A DNA stretch of 64,000 bases from Flavobacterium sp. CFS9 (GTDB lineage Bacteria > Bacteroidota > Bacteroidia > Flavobacteriales > Flavobacteriaceae): contig NZ_AP031573.1 of NCBI RefSeq assembly GCF_041154745.1, positions 1,922,001 to 1,986,000 of the forward strand. Reading direction: 5' to 3'. A model generated the notes under the pieces. It saw only the letters and a program-made list of their open reading frames with translations, did not search any database and was not told the DNA's origin. Numbering within the stretch: position 1 is the first letter of the stretch; each line of letters begins with the position of its first letter. Positions 17,470 to 25,860 of this stretch are shown in pieces. The position numbers were made by a program, and so were the translations under genes.

Positions 17470-17496
17470 TTGGAATAATTAGGATACTTACGTTTG
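17470..17496 (+). promoter_or_regulatory. promoter of the MATE transporter gene
   Basis: TTG at 17470-17472, a 16 bp spacer, and TACGTTTG at 17489-17496, close to the Bacteroidetes consensus. The predicted transcription start is near 17501. Confidence 0.6.
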
Positions 17497-17504
17497 TTTT
17501 TTGA

Positions 17505-17526
17505 GTTCAGATCATTACATCTGAAC
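17505..17526. promoter_or_regulatory. inverted repeat at the MATE transcription start, candidate operator
   Basis: GTTCAGAT (17505-17512) and ATCTGAAC (17519-17526) are perfectly complementary around a 6 bp spacer. The site begins a few bases after the predicted start of transcription and 28 bp before the ATG, where a repressor would block the gene. It could also fold as an RNA hairpin. Confidence 0.55.
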
Positions 17527-17553
17527 AAATTTTATCATTTATCTTAATATATC

Positions 17554-18981
17554 ATGACAGAAACTACCATAGAGAAAAATCTATTTTCTAAAATTTACAC
17601 TACTTTAAAACAAGCTCTCCAAGGAGATGAGTCTTTTGATTATACGGCAGGAAATATTAAAAAAGCAGTCATTCTATTAGCCATTCCTATGGTTTTGGAA
17701 ATGATGATGGAATCTGTTTTTGCTCTTGTCGATTTGTACTTTGTAGGACATTTGGAACATAGCAGTTTTGCCATTCAAACAGTTGGTTTAACCGAATCTG
17801 TTTTAACAATTATATATTCTCTGGACATTGGCTTGAGTATGGCAGCAACTGCAGTCGTGGCGAGACGAATTGGAGAGAAAGATCCTGTCGCTGCAGCAAA
17901 AGCGGGAATGCAGGCCATCGTTATTGCATTTGTGTTAAGTATTTTTTTAAGCATTTTTGGAATTATCTATGCCAAGGATATTCTTCTTTTAATGGGAGCA
18001 TCTGCAGACGCAGCCGAACATGGTTTTAGATATACCCAAATTATGATTGGTTCCAGTTTAAGCATTACATTTTTATTCCTGATTAATGGAATTTTTCGTG
18101 GTGCCGGAAATGCTGCAATCGCAATGAAAAGTCTTTGGATTGCCAATATTTGCAATATTATTTTATGTCCGATACTAATTAATGGTTTTGCGGAAATTCC
18201 TGCACTTGGTTTACTTGGTGCGGCGATTGCCACAACTACCGGAAGAAGTATTGGTGTTTTGTATCAAGTTTATCATTTGTTCTACGGAAATGGAGTTTTG
18301 AAAATAAAAATGTCATATTTTTTACCGGATTTCAAACAGATAAATGCCTTAGTAAAAATTGCAGCACCGGGTGTATTACAGTTTGTGATAGCTTCCTGCA
18401 GTTGGATTTTTCTGGCACAATTGGTAGCAACAACGGGAGGAGATCACGGATCGGCAGGTTATCAGACTGCTCTTAGGATAATGATGTTTTTTATTCTTCC
18501 GGCTTGGGGATTGAGTAATGCCGCTGCGACTTTGGTGGGACAAAATTTAGGGGCCAAACAAATTGAGCGCGCCGAAAAATCTGTTTATACCACAGCCAAA
18601 TACAATGTTATTTTTATGGCAACAATTATGATTGTCACCTTATGTTTTGGAGAATATATCATCTCATTTTTTACCAATGATGAAATGGTGAAAACAATTG
18701 CTGTTGAAGCCTTACAGATTATGAGTATCGGATTTATTTTTTACGGAATCGGGATGGTTTTGATCAACACGTTTAATGGGGCGGGAGATACCTGGACACC
18801 AACAGGAATTAATTTCTTTGGATTTTGGCTGTTTCAGATTCCGTTGGCATTTGTGCTGGCGAAACATTTTAATATGGGACCAAAAGGTGTTTTTATTGCC
18901 ATTCCGGTTGCTGAAACTGCTATAACCTTAGCGGGGATTTTCTTTTACAAAAAAGGAAAATGGAAAAGGGTTCAGGTGTAA
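17554..18981 (+). CDS. MATE family efflux transporter
   Basis: 475 residues with about 12 membrane helices in two related halves. The first half starts with IKKAVILLAIPMVLEMMMES, and typical MATE stretches such as GLSMAATAVVARRIGE and NAAATLVGQNLGAKQIERAE mark each half. MATE proteins export cationic drugs or metabolites in exchange for H+ or Na+. The gene stands alone with its own promoter, an inverted repeat near the start of transcription, and a terminator after it. Confidence 0.92.
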   Translation: MTETTIEKNLFSKIYTTLKQALQGDESFDYTAGNIKKAVILLAIPMVLEMMMESVFALVDLYFVGHLEHSSFAIQTVGLTESVLTIIYSLDIGLSMAATAVVARRIGEKDPVAAAKAGMQAIVIAFVLSIFLSIFGIIYAKDILLLMGASADAAEHGFRYTQIMIGSSLSITFLFLINGIFRGAGNAAIAMKSLWIANICNIILCPILINGFAEIPALGLLGAAIATTTGRSIGVLYQVYHLFYGNGVLKIKMSYFLPDFKQINALVKIAAPGVLQFVIASCSWIFLAQLVATTGGDHGSAGYQTALRIMMFFILPAWGLSNAAATLVGQNLGAKQIERAEKSVYTTAKYNVIFMATIMIVTLCFGEYIISFFTNDEMVKTIAVEALQIMSIGFIFYGIGMVLINTFNGAGDTWTPTGINFFGFWLFQIPLAFVLAKHFNMGPKGVFIAIPVAETAITLAGIFFYKKGKWKRVQV

Positions 18982-19011
18982 TTCTTAAAATCAGCATTTT
19001 TTAAATACGAG

Positions 19012-19039
19012 AAAAACCTTCTATTTTGAAGGTTTTTTT
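19012..19039 (+). terminator. terminator after the MATE gene
   Basis: AAAAACCTTC (19012-19021) pairs with GAAGGTTTTT (19028-19037) around a 6-base loop and ends in a T-run. Confidence 0.88.
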
Positions 19040-19083
19040 GTTTGGTATAAATAGTGACTGACCATAAAACGTATATAAAATGG

Positions 19084-19091
19084 TACTTTTG
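19084..19091 (+). promoter_or_regulatory. promoter -7 element of the tail-fibre-like gene
   Basis: TACTTTTG matches TAnnTTTG and lies 36 bp before the ATG at 19128. It is inside the longer open frame beginning at 19080, which argues for the later start. No well-spaced TTG is seen. Confidence 0.5.
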
Positions 19092-19127
19092 AATCTTAAA
19101 ACAATCAAAATATTTAAATATAGAATA

Positions 19128-20144
19128 ATGAAAAATCGGTTTAGAAAAATTAAGATTACTATTGGACTTGGCCTATTTGCTTTTACGATGCAATCTCAAC
19201 AAATTGGAAATGGATTAGCTACTGGAATTGGAGATTTTACGGTGCCTCTTCTTTCAGGAACTTATTGTGCGCTTAATCCAAATGGAAAAGTTCCTGAAAA
19301 TGATTGGCAACATTTATTTGTAGTGAGACACCCAAACCTTAACAATAACTATCAATTACAGATAGCCTCAATTATATCTGAAAATGATAAATTATATTTC
19401 AGAAAGTTAGCTGCAGGAGATGCAACTGCAACCAACCCAAAGTGGCATGAATTAGCAACCAGAGGGAAAAATAACTTTATAGGAGATCAAATAATTACTG
19501 GAAATGTTGGTATAGGAACTTCGAATCCAAGTGAAAAATTAGAAATTTATAACTCAGATACAACACCGGCTGTAGTTTCCCTAAAAAGCAAAAGAAATGA
19601 TTTTTCGTTTGTTGATGTTGGTAGAATAAGTGCAAAACAAGAATCTGTCGAGATCGCTAGAATTGGAATGCCCAGAGCTGGAGGAACATATATGGGGTAT
19701 TTGACTTTTTGGACAAAAGCGGATAATAATGAAGATCTAACTGAAAAAGTTAGAATTGCTGAAAATGGAAATGTCGGTATAGGGACAATAAATCCAACTT
19801 CAAAATTAACAGTAGCAGGAAATATTAATTCGCGAGAAGTTAAGGTTACGGTGGATGCCGGAGCTGATTTTGTTTTTGACAAAGATTATAATTTGCCATC
19901 GTTAGAATTCGTGGATAATTATATTAAAGAAAATAAACATTTACCGGAAATTGCTTCGGCTAAAGAAATGCAAAATAAAGGTATTAATTTATCGGAGATG
20001 AATATAAAACTTTTACAAAAAATTGAAGAGTTAACGCTTTATACTATTGAACAGAATAAAAAAATTAATGAGCTTCAAAAAGAGAATAAAAGGTTCTCTG
20101 ATCTTGAAAAAAGACTTGAAAAGTTAGAGAAAGTCAAGAACTAA
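19128..20144 (+). CDS. secreted tail-fibre-like protein with C-terminal coiled coil
   Basis: 338 residues from the ATG at 19128. Signal peptide to about 24 (MQSQQ). Two NVGIGT-x-NP-x-x-KL motifs (near 125-140 and 215-230) are typical of Bacteroidetes surface and phage tail-fibre-like proteins. The C-terminus has the widespread VFDKDYNLPSLEFVDNYI and NKHLPEIASAKEMQ motifs, then a Leu/Ile-rich coiled coil (about 290-338) likely to trimerise. There are no phage genes around it, so it is probably a cell-surface adhesin-like protein. Function is not known. Confidence 0.78.
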   Translation: MKNRFRKIKITIGLGLFAFTMQSQQIGNGLATGIGDFTVPLLSGTYCALNPNGKVPENDWQHLFVVRHPNLNNNYQLQIASIISENDKLYFRKLAAGDATATNPKWHELATRGKNNFIGDQIITGNVGIGTSNPSEKLEIYNSDTTPAVVSLKSKRNDFSFVDVGRISAKQESVEIARIGMPRAGGTYMGYLTFWTKADNNEDLTEKVRIAENGNVGIGTINPTSKLTVAGNINSREVKVTVDAGADFVFDKDYNLPSLEFVDNYIKENKHLPEIASAKEMQNKGINLSEMNIKLLQKIEELTLYTIEQNKKINELQKENKRFSDLEKRLEKLEKVKN

Positions 20145-20156
20145 AAATTAGACAGT

Positions 20157-20195
20157 AAAAGAGAAAGACTAACTTAATGGTTAGCCTTTCTTTTA
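20157..20195. terminator. bidirectional terminator between the tail-fibre-like gene and dusB
   Basis: AAAAGAGAAAG-x-CTAAC pairs with GTTAG-x-CTTTCTTTT with one internal mismatch, with A and T runs at the two ends. Confidence 0.8.
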
Positions 20196-20203
20196 TGTCA
20201 AGT

Positions 20204-20234
20204 TTTTTGTCAAAGTTTCAAAATTTGACAAAAA
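20204..20234. repeat. second hairpin in the dusB 3' region
   Basis: TTTTTGTCAAA (20204-20214) pairs perfectly with TTTGACAAAAA (20224-20234). It lies 8 bp after the dusB stop on the - strand, without a T-run directly behind it, so it may protect the mRNA end. Confidence 0.6.
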
Positions 20235-20241
20235 TTATATT

Positions 20242-21234
20242 TTAAACAAACTCATATCCCGCATAAACCTGTTCAATTTCTTTCATAACAGCGAAAAGAT
20301 TTTCAGGTTCATCGGTAGTAACCAGTTTTTGTTTGTATTCTTTAAACGAGTGAATTCCTTTGAAATAATTGGTGTAATGACGGCGCATTTCAACAATTCC
20401 AAGACGTTCGCCTTTCCAATCCATAGACCATTGCAAATGATTTCTGGCTGCTTCAACACGATCGATTACAGTTGGAGCAGGTAAATGCTCACCGGTATTA
20501 AAATAGTGTTTGATTTCGTTAAAAATCCACGGATAACCAATCGCAGCACGACCGATCATGATCCCGTCGATACCGTATTCATTTTTGTATTTTAATGCTT
20601 TTTCAGGACTGTCGATATCGCCATTTCCAAAAATAGGCATGGTAATTCTCGGGTTGTTTTTTACACGTGCGATGTGTGACCAATCTGAATGACCTTTATA
20701 CATTTGTGCACGGGTTCTGGCGTGAATGGTTAGAGCCTGAACGCCAATATCCTGAAGTCTTTCGGCTACTTCATCAATATTAATAGAACTGTCATCCCAG
20801 CCCAAACGTGTTTTTACCGTTACTGGTAAATCGGTACTTCTGATCACCGCTTTGGTTAAACGTACCATTAAATCGACATCTTTCAAAACTCCTGCTCCTG
20901 CACCTTTGCAGACTACTTTTTTTACCGGACATCCAAAGTTAATGTCCACCAAATCCGGTTTTACGGCAGAAACAATTTTAGACGAAAGTGCCATTGCCTC
21001 TTCATCACCACCAAAAATCTGGATTCCAACAGGACGCTCGTAATCAAAAATATCCAGCTTCATTCGACTTTTGATAGCATCACGAATCAATCCTTCCGAC
21101 GAAATAAATTCAGAATACATTAAGTCAGCACCATGCGTTTTGCACAATCTGCGAAACGGCGGATCGCTCACATCTTCCATCGGTGCGAGTAATAAAGGAA
21201 ATTCGGGTAATTCTATGTTGCCAATCTTGACCAT
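20242..21234 (-). CDS. dusB: tRNA-dihydrouridine synthase (DusB-like)
   Basis: 330 residues from the ATG at 21234. An FMN-binding TIM barrel: LLAPMEDVSDPPFRRLC at the N-terminus, DINFGCPVKKVVCKGAGAGV near 95-115 with the catalytic Cys in the KGAGA region, TVKTRLGWDD near 145, IHARTRAQMYKG near 170 and DGIMIGRAAIGYPWIF near 225. It reduces uridine to dihydrouridine in tRNA D-loops using NADPH. The frame is open to a TTG at 21252, but the -7 element at 21250-21257 overlaps it, so the ATG is chosen. Confidence 0.95.
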   Translation of the reverse strand: MVKIGNIELPEFPLLLAPMEDVSDPPFRRLCKTHGADLMYSEFISSEGLIRDAIKSRMKLDIFDYERPVGIQIFGGDEEAMALSSKIVSAVKPDLVDINFGCPVKKVVCKGAGAGVLKDVDLMVRLTKAVIRSTDLPVTVKTRLGWDDSSINIDEVAERLQDIGVQALTIHARTRAQMYKGHSDWSHIARVKNNPRITMPIFGNGDIDSPEKALKYKNEYGIDGIMIGRAAIGYPWIFNEIKHYFNTGEHLPAPTVIDRVEAARNHLQWSMDWKGERLGIVEMRRHYTNYFKGIHSFKEYKQKLVTTDEPENLFAVMKEIEQVYAGYEFV

Positions 21235-21249
21235 CTTCAATATTTTTTG

Positions 21250-21257
21250 CAAAATTA
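21250..21257 (-). promoter_or_regulatory. promoter -7 element of dusB
   Basis: The - strand reads TAATTTTG, matching TAnnTTTG, 15 bp before the ATG at 21234. The expected leader is about 10 bases. Confidence 0.55.
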
Positions 21258-21280
21258 CAACATTTAGTTCAATTTAAAAG

Positions 21281-21380
21281 ATTCTAAGTCTCTAAGATGC
21301 TAAGGTTCTGAGTTTTCATTCTTATTTAATAGTAAAAGAAAAACGTAGAACCTTAGAATCTCAGTATCTTAGCAACTTAT
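21281..21380. repeat. imperfect inverted repeat between dusB and the ligase gene
   Basis: ATTCTAAGTCTCTAAGATGC plus TAAGGTTCTGAG (21281-21312) faces AGAACCTTAGAATCTCAG plus TATCTTAGCAAC (21347-21376). Words of CTAAG/CTTAG type repeat every 8-11 bases on each side, giving a low-complexity imperfect palindrome. It overlaps the end of the AMP-ligase gene by a few bases. Confidence 0.65.
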
Positions 21381-22672
21381 ATAGAAGATCTATAATCAAA
21401 AAAACGAATAGGTTTTCGGCTCATAGGATTAAAAACCAAAGGATTCAACGCTTCTTTTGGAGCGAATTCAATTTTTGGGGTTACTCTTAATTTGGCTCTA
21501 AAATGATCTTTGATCTCCTGTAAGAATTCAGGAGACTGATTTTTCACGGCTATTTTTATCAGGATCTCGTCGGTTCCTAAATCGTTGGTAGAGATTTCAA
21601 TAATATGATTTTCGATATTGTCAAATCCGCTCAGAACATCATTCATCGCAGGCGGATAAAGTGTTGTGCCTTTGTATTTGATCATTTGTTTTTTGCGGCC
21701 AACTACAGGACCAACACGCAAGGTATTTCTCCCGCAGGCGCAGGGAGCATTGTGTAATTGCACAATATCTCCGGTTTTAAAACGGAGTAAAGGCATGGCT
21801 TCAATACCTAAAGTAGTAAAAGTCAATTCGCCAATTTCACCTTCTTTTACAGGAATATTATTTTCATCTAAAACTTCAACAATGATCAATTCCGGATGAT
21901 GATGACCGCCAACACCATGTTCACATTCGGTAAAAGCGGTGCTCATTTCGGTAGAGGCATAAGTGGAGAACAACTTAATATTCCACTTTTCGGTGATTTT
22001 GTTTGACAGGGTATTCATTGAAAAATCCTGATTTCGCAAAGGCTCGCCAATACAAATAGCGCCTTTTATGCTGGAGTTGTTGTAGTCAATTCCGTGTGCT
22101 TCGGCATATTCGATTAACTTCAGTAAAAAAGAAGGAACGGTAATTAGGTATGAAGGTTTGTATTTTAAAATAGAGTCCCATTGTAATTCTGGTATTCCGG
22201 CACCAACGCGGATTACACCTACTTTTAATTTTCGCAATCCCAGAAAATAAGCCAGACCGGCCATAAATTTTCTGTCAATTGTCGTCATCAGCTGTACTAC
22301 ATCACCTTCGGCAATTCCGGCGCAGGCAAACGAAATGGCTTCGTTATACGCCAGACGGTCCAGATCAGAATCGGTTAAACCAAAAGTAACAGGATCACCC
22401 AAAGTTCCGGAAGTAGAAGCATAATCGATAATCTGATGCTGTGGGACACATAAAAAATCATCGTTGTACTCTTGTAAATCTTCTTTTGTAGTTACGGGTA
22501 AATGTTGTAAATCTTCAAGGGTTTTAATCTTCGAAAGGTCAATATTTTGTCCGGCGAAAAGACGTTTGTAAAAAGGAGAATTTTGACTGATATAGTGTAA
22601 TAGTTCCGCTAACTTCTGCTCTTGAAAAATTTTAATTTCTTCTAAAGAATTTTTTTCTATTAATGGAATCAT
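21377..22672 (-). CDS. AMP-binding ligase of the phenylacetate-CoA ligase (PaaK) type
   Basis: 431 residues. The nucleotide-binding loop YASTSGTLGDPVTFG is near 83-97, and the PaaK-type YASTEMSTAFTECE stretch and GDIVQLHNAPCACGR (Cys-rich turn) follow, with a C-terminal lid after about 330. It would activate an aryl acid, with 4-coumarate from the ammonia-lyase as the natural candidate for a flexirubin starter, onto CoA or an ACP. Its start overlaps the C45 hydrolase stop by 4 bp. It is the last gene of the cluster. The substrate is inferred from context. Confidence 0.85.
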   Translation of the reverse strand: MIPLIEKNSLEEIKIFQEQKLAELLHYISQNSPFYKRLFAGQNIDLSKIKTLEDLQHLPVTTKEDLQEYNDDFLCVPQHQIIDYASTSGTLGDPVTFGLTDSDLDRLAYNEAISFACAGIAEGDVVQLMTTIDRKFMAGLAYFLGLRKLKVGVIRVGAGIPELQWDSILKYKPSYLITVPSFLLKLIEYAEAHGIDYNNSSIKGAICIGEPLRNQDFSMNTLSNKITEKWNIKLFSTYASTEMSTAFTECEHGVGGHHHPELIIVEVLDENNIPVKEGEIGELTFTTLGIEAMPLLRFKTGDIVQLHNAPCACGRNTLRVGPVVGRKKQMIKYKGTTLYPPAMNDVLSGFDNIENHIIEISTNDLGTDEILIKIAVKNQSPEFLQEIKDHFRAKLRVTPKIEFAPKEALNPLVFNPMSRKPIRFFDYRSSI

Positions 22673-24336
22673 TGTAATTTTCTTTTGATTTTTTTTAAAT
22701 ATTTTTCAAGGACTGTTTTGTCAGGAACAGTTGTGATTTCTTTTGTTAGTGCTTTTTCAAAATTAGACTGAGAAAGACAGTACTCTTTTTTTTGATAAAA
22801 GTACAACCCTGCTTTGTAATACACAACCCAATAATCAGGGTTTAACGATTGGTAATTCGCAATAAATTCAGGGCTTAGTGTTTCTTTGTTTTTCAGATAC
22901 AAATCGAATTTGTGGTCTTCGACTCTAAATTTTTGGTAATTTTTATAGGCTATTGTTTCTAAAAAAGGATCTTTTGGGATGTCTAAATTTACTTGTTGTA
23001 AGGAAACAATGTGATCCGTTTTTCTTTCTTTAAAAATGCTATCCAGATTGTAACACACAAATTCTCCTAATTGATACGGATTTGTGGACACCCAAACCTG
23101 TTTTGTCGCTGGTTTAAAGATAACACCGTGATGCGCCATCAGCTGGTTAAGTGCTTTTTCATTTCCATATCCCAGACTAATATTATTTAAACCTTCTTTA
23201 TTTCGAAGAATATCTGCTGCAATTTTAGGGTCGATTTTCGGATTTTCAGCAAAGAGTTCCTTCATTTTTTCCAGACGATATTGAGAATGACTGTTGGTCA
23301 TTTGAAACTGATTGCGCTTTTCGTTTTTTAAATCTTCTCCCTGAAAATGATTCGAACAAAATAATTGATTGCCGTTTGGAGTCTCGTAAACGTCCATTTT
23401 TTGAGGTGTGACTTCAATCAGAACAGCTTTGTTATCTTCGGCACTTCCCACCATAATTGATTCGGATACAAAAACGGCTCTTTTTTGGGCAATCGCAATT
23501 GCTTCGTTTATGTTTTTGGCGTGCTGTAATATTTCGCGGGTAAGAATCGAAATGGGGGTTTTGGCAATCAGCGGAATTTCAGATTTTCCGGCATTAATGG
23601 TAACGGTTAGTCCTTTTTCATTCATTCCGGAAACAGCACCAATCATTCCGGGCCAGGTAATCATCATAAATTTGTGGCCTTCTTTCGGATTGATAAACGC
23701 TACTATTTTGTTTTCTGCGAAAGCATCGTTCACATAAAAATCAAAGTTGCGCCCCAGAATTAAATTTCCGTCTTCCGATTTTTCTCCCCATGCAGCAAAA
23801 GACGAACAGCCGACTAATGCCAGATCCTGCAAGGCGTGACCAATGTCGTGTGCAGCATGCAGGTACAAACTGCGTTGGTATTGTGGTGCAATGTTATTAA
23901 AATCAGGAGAGGTGTACTGTGAAATTCCAAAAATTTCGGTTTGATATTCTTCCGGAACATTCAAATATAATTTTCGATTGTACCATTTCAGAAAATGACG
24001 AAGGAGTTTCTGCTGAAATTTTGACGGAACGATATCCTGTATTTTAGAAAAGAAAATACGCTCTTGTTTTTTTAAAAGCGAATCTGATAAAGCACCGGTG
24101 TTGAGCCCTATTTCTAAAGGATCACCTTCGGCATACAATTCCCAGAGTCCTTGTTTGTTTTTTAAAAGTGAATTTTTTCCGGAAATAAAAATACTGTCGG
24201 AAAGTTTGGTGACAATAGGTTTTGTCACATTGTATTTGGCAATTTCAGGCTGGTGCCGCATTGATTTTGCTGTTCCGCAAGAGACAAGCGTCGTTAAAAA
24301 ACCGATAGATAAAAAGAATATAATTCGGTTTTTCAT
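22669..24336 (-). CDS. C45-type NTN-hydrolase lipoprotein (acyltransferase/amidase-like)
   Basis: 555 residues. Lipoprotein signal with lipobox LVSC (Cys20). The core resembles the C45/choloylglycine hydrolase group of NTN hydrolases: the likely nucleophile is Cys177 in VGCSSFAAW, followed by GRNFDFYVND, with the Gly-Cys bond as the expected self-cleavage site. Family members cut or form amide bonds, for example the penicillin acyltransferase. The C-terminal 100 residues look like a separate helical region. It lies between the desaturase-like and ligase genes with overlaps, so it belongs to the pigment operon. A role in joining or releasing acyl groups outside the cytoplasm is only inferred. 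Confidence 0.75.
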   Translation of the reverse strand: MKNRIIFFLSIGFLTTLVSCGTAKSMRHQPEIAKYNVTKPIVTKLSDSIFISGKNSLLKNKQGLWELYAEGDPLEIGLNTGALSDSLLKKQERIFFSKIQDIVPSKFQQKLLRHFLKWYNRKLYLNVPEEYQTEIFGISQYTSPDFNNIAPQYQRSLYLHAAHDIGHALQDLALVGCSSFAAWGEKSEDGNLILGRNFDFYVNDAFAENKIVAFINPKEGHKFMMITWPGMIGAVSGMNEKGLTVTINAGKSEIPLIAKTPISILTREILQHAKNINEAIAIAQKRAVFVSESIMVGSAEDNKAVLIEVTPQKMDVYETPNGNQLFCSNHFQGEDLKNEKRNQFQMTNSHSQYRLEKMKELFAENPKIDPKIAADILRNKEGLNNISLGYGNEKALNQLMAHHGVIFKPATKQVWVSTNPYQLGEFVCYNLDSIFKERKTDHIVSLQQVNLDIPKDPFLETIAYKNYQKFRVEDHKFDLYLKNKETLSPEFIANYQSLNPDYWVVYYKAGLYFYQKKEYCLSQSNFEKALTKEITTVPDKTVLEKYLKKIKRKLQ

Positions 24337-24342
24337 AGCTTT

Positions 24343-25860
24343 TTATTCAGATGCCTGATTGATTTTGTTTACCAAATATTCTTTACCAACAATTTCAGAA
24401 CAGGTTACCACGGCTCCAATAGTTACTCCGAGTACACCATGCATGTTGATACTTTGGCCCGTAAGATACAAATTATCCAGCTTGGTTTTTGAGGGAATCA
24501 GTGTTTTCATCGGATTATTTGAATCCTTAACATATCCGTACATATTACCATGGTCTCCGCCAATATAATCCCGATAGGAGAGTGGTGTCGAAGTATGAAT
24601 CGATTGAATACAGTTTTTGATACCCGGAAATTTTAGTTCGATTTCGTCTAAGAATTTCGCCGCTTTTCTCGATTTAAATTCTTCGTAACTTTCTCCACGG
24701 TCATTTTCGTCTACGGTAGTATTAAAGGTAGCTGCCCATGGTATTACATCATCGTATTTCATATAGGTAATAAAAGTCATCCCTTCTGCCCATTCTTCCT
24801 GTTTTTTTGAGGCATTCATGGAGGCCATAAAGGCTTTGGGCCAGGAATTATCATCATACTCATAAGCGGTCCAGACTTCGCTGCTTTTCTTAAAGTGATA
24901 ATGGTTGTGATTGATGTATTTAAAAGTTTTTGGTTTAAAGACAATGTACAGACTAAATGCCGAAATTACACCTTCAAGACTTTGAACCCTACTGTAAAAT
25001 GATTTTCGGAAATGTTCCTCCCCAGTCAGTTTCAGAGTTGTTTTAGGTTCGATGTTAGAGATAAAACGGGTACCGGAGACGCTGGTTCCGTCTTTAATGT
25101 CTACCGAAGTTACTTTTTTGTCTTCCACATTAAAACGGGTGACTTCTTTGTATTTGTAAAATTCACCACCATATTTCTTGAGCTGTTTTAAAAGCTGTTT
25201 GGTAATCTGACTTCCGCCATTGATGCAGCGCCACGAACTTTGAATGTAAGAATTTACAGAAAGTGCATGAACATAAAAAGGTGTTTTGTCGGCAATTCCG
25301 GCATACAAAAAATTAGAACCTGCCAGAACAGCTTTTAACTTTTCATTTTGGGTACATTCATCGATCGTCTGTTTGGCGTTTAACCCTAAGATTTCATTAT
25401 CGTATTTGCCTTCCCATTCTAAATTATAGAGGGGAAAAGACTCGCAAATTGTTTTTATTTTTTTGCAGTATTCCTCAATACCGGTTTTTTCTTCCGGAAA
25501 AAAATGTTCCAATTGGGAAGTAAAATTAGCGTAACCCTGTGCATGAGGATATTCGTTTGGATCGTCTTCAAAAGAGATGATGTCAAAACCGTTATCGTCC
25601 ATTTTTTTGAGGTTAAGATGTTCCATAATGCCCAAATAGTTGAAGTATTTGAACAGATTTTGTCCTTCTTCTAAGCCTCCGATGTAGTGAATTCCGGTAT
25701 CAAAAATAGTTTTATCGCGTACAAAAGTCTGCAGATTTCCACCATACTGATTGTTTTTTTCGAGCACGCAGACGCTATAACCTTCTTTGGCGAGAATAAT
25801 CGAAGAGACTAATCCACCCAATCCGCTGCCAACAATTACAACATCGTAATGTTCTTTCAT
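24343..25860 (-). CDS. FAD-dependent oxidoreductase of the phytoene desaturase/CrtI type
   Basis: 505 residues from the ATG at 25860. The N-terminus has the dinucleotide-binding motif VVIVGSGLGGLVSSIILAKEG and the EKNNQYGGNLQTF loop of CrtI-like enzymes, and the C-terminus has a second FAD-contact stretch (NLYLTGQSINMHGVLGV). Such proteins desaturate, isomerise or oxidise long unsaturated chains. In this cluster it may act on the polyene or on the resorcinol. The open frame starts earlier (25908), but the MMPL gene stop overlaps the ATG by 4 bp (ATGA), which fits coupled translation. Confidence 0.82.
   Translation of the reverse strand: MKEHYDVVIVGSGLGGLVSSIILAKEGYSVCVLEKNNQYGGNLQTFVRDKTIFDTGIHYIGGLEEGQNLFKYFNYLGIMEHLNLKKMDDNGFDIISFEDDPNEYPHAQGYANFTSQLEHFFPEEKTGIEEYCKKIKTICESFPLYNLEWEGKYDNEILGLNAKQTIDECTQNEKLKAVLAGSNFLYAGIADKTPFYVHALSVNSYIQSSWRCINGGSQITKQLLKQLKKYGGEFYKYKEVTRFNVEDKKVTSVDIKDGTSVSGTRFISNIEPKTTLKLTGEEHFRKSFYSRVQSLEGVISAFSLYIVFKPKTFKYINHNHYHFKKSSEVWTAYEYDDNSWPKAFMASMNASKKQEEWAEGMTFITYMKYDDVIPWAATFNTTVDENDRGESYEEFKSRKAAKFLDEIELKFPGIKNCIQSIHTSTPLSYRDYIGGDHGNMYGYVKDSNNPMKTLIPSKTKLDNLYLTGQSINMHGVLGVTIGAVVTCSEIVGKEYLVNKINQASE

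Noticed and set aside
19080..19127. N-terminal extension of the tail-fibre-like protein
   Set aside because: The promoter -7 element lies inside it, and the signal peptide fits the ATG at 19128.
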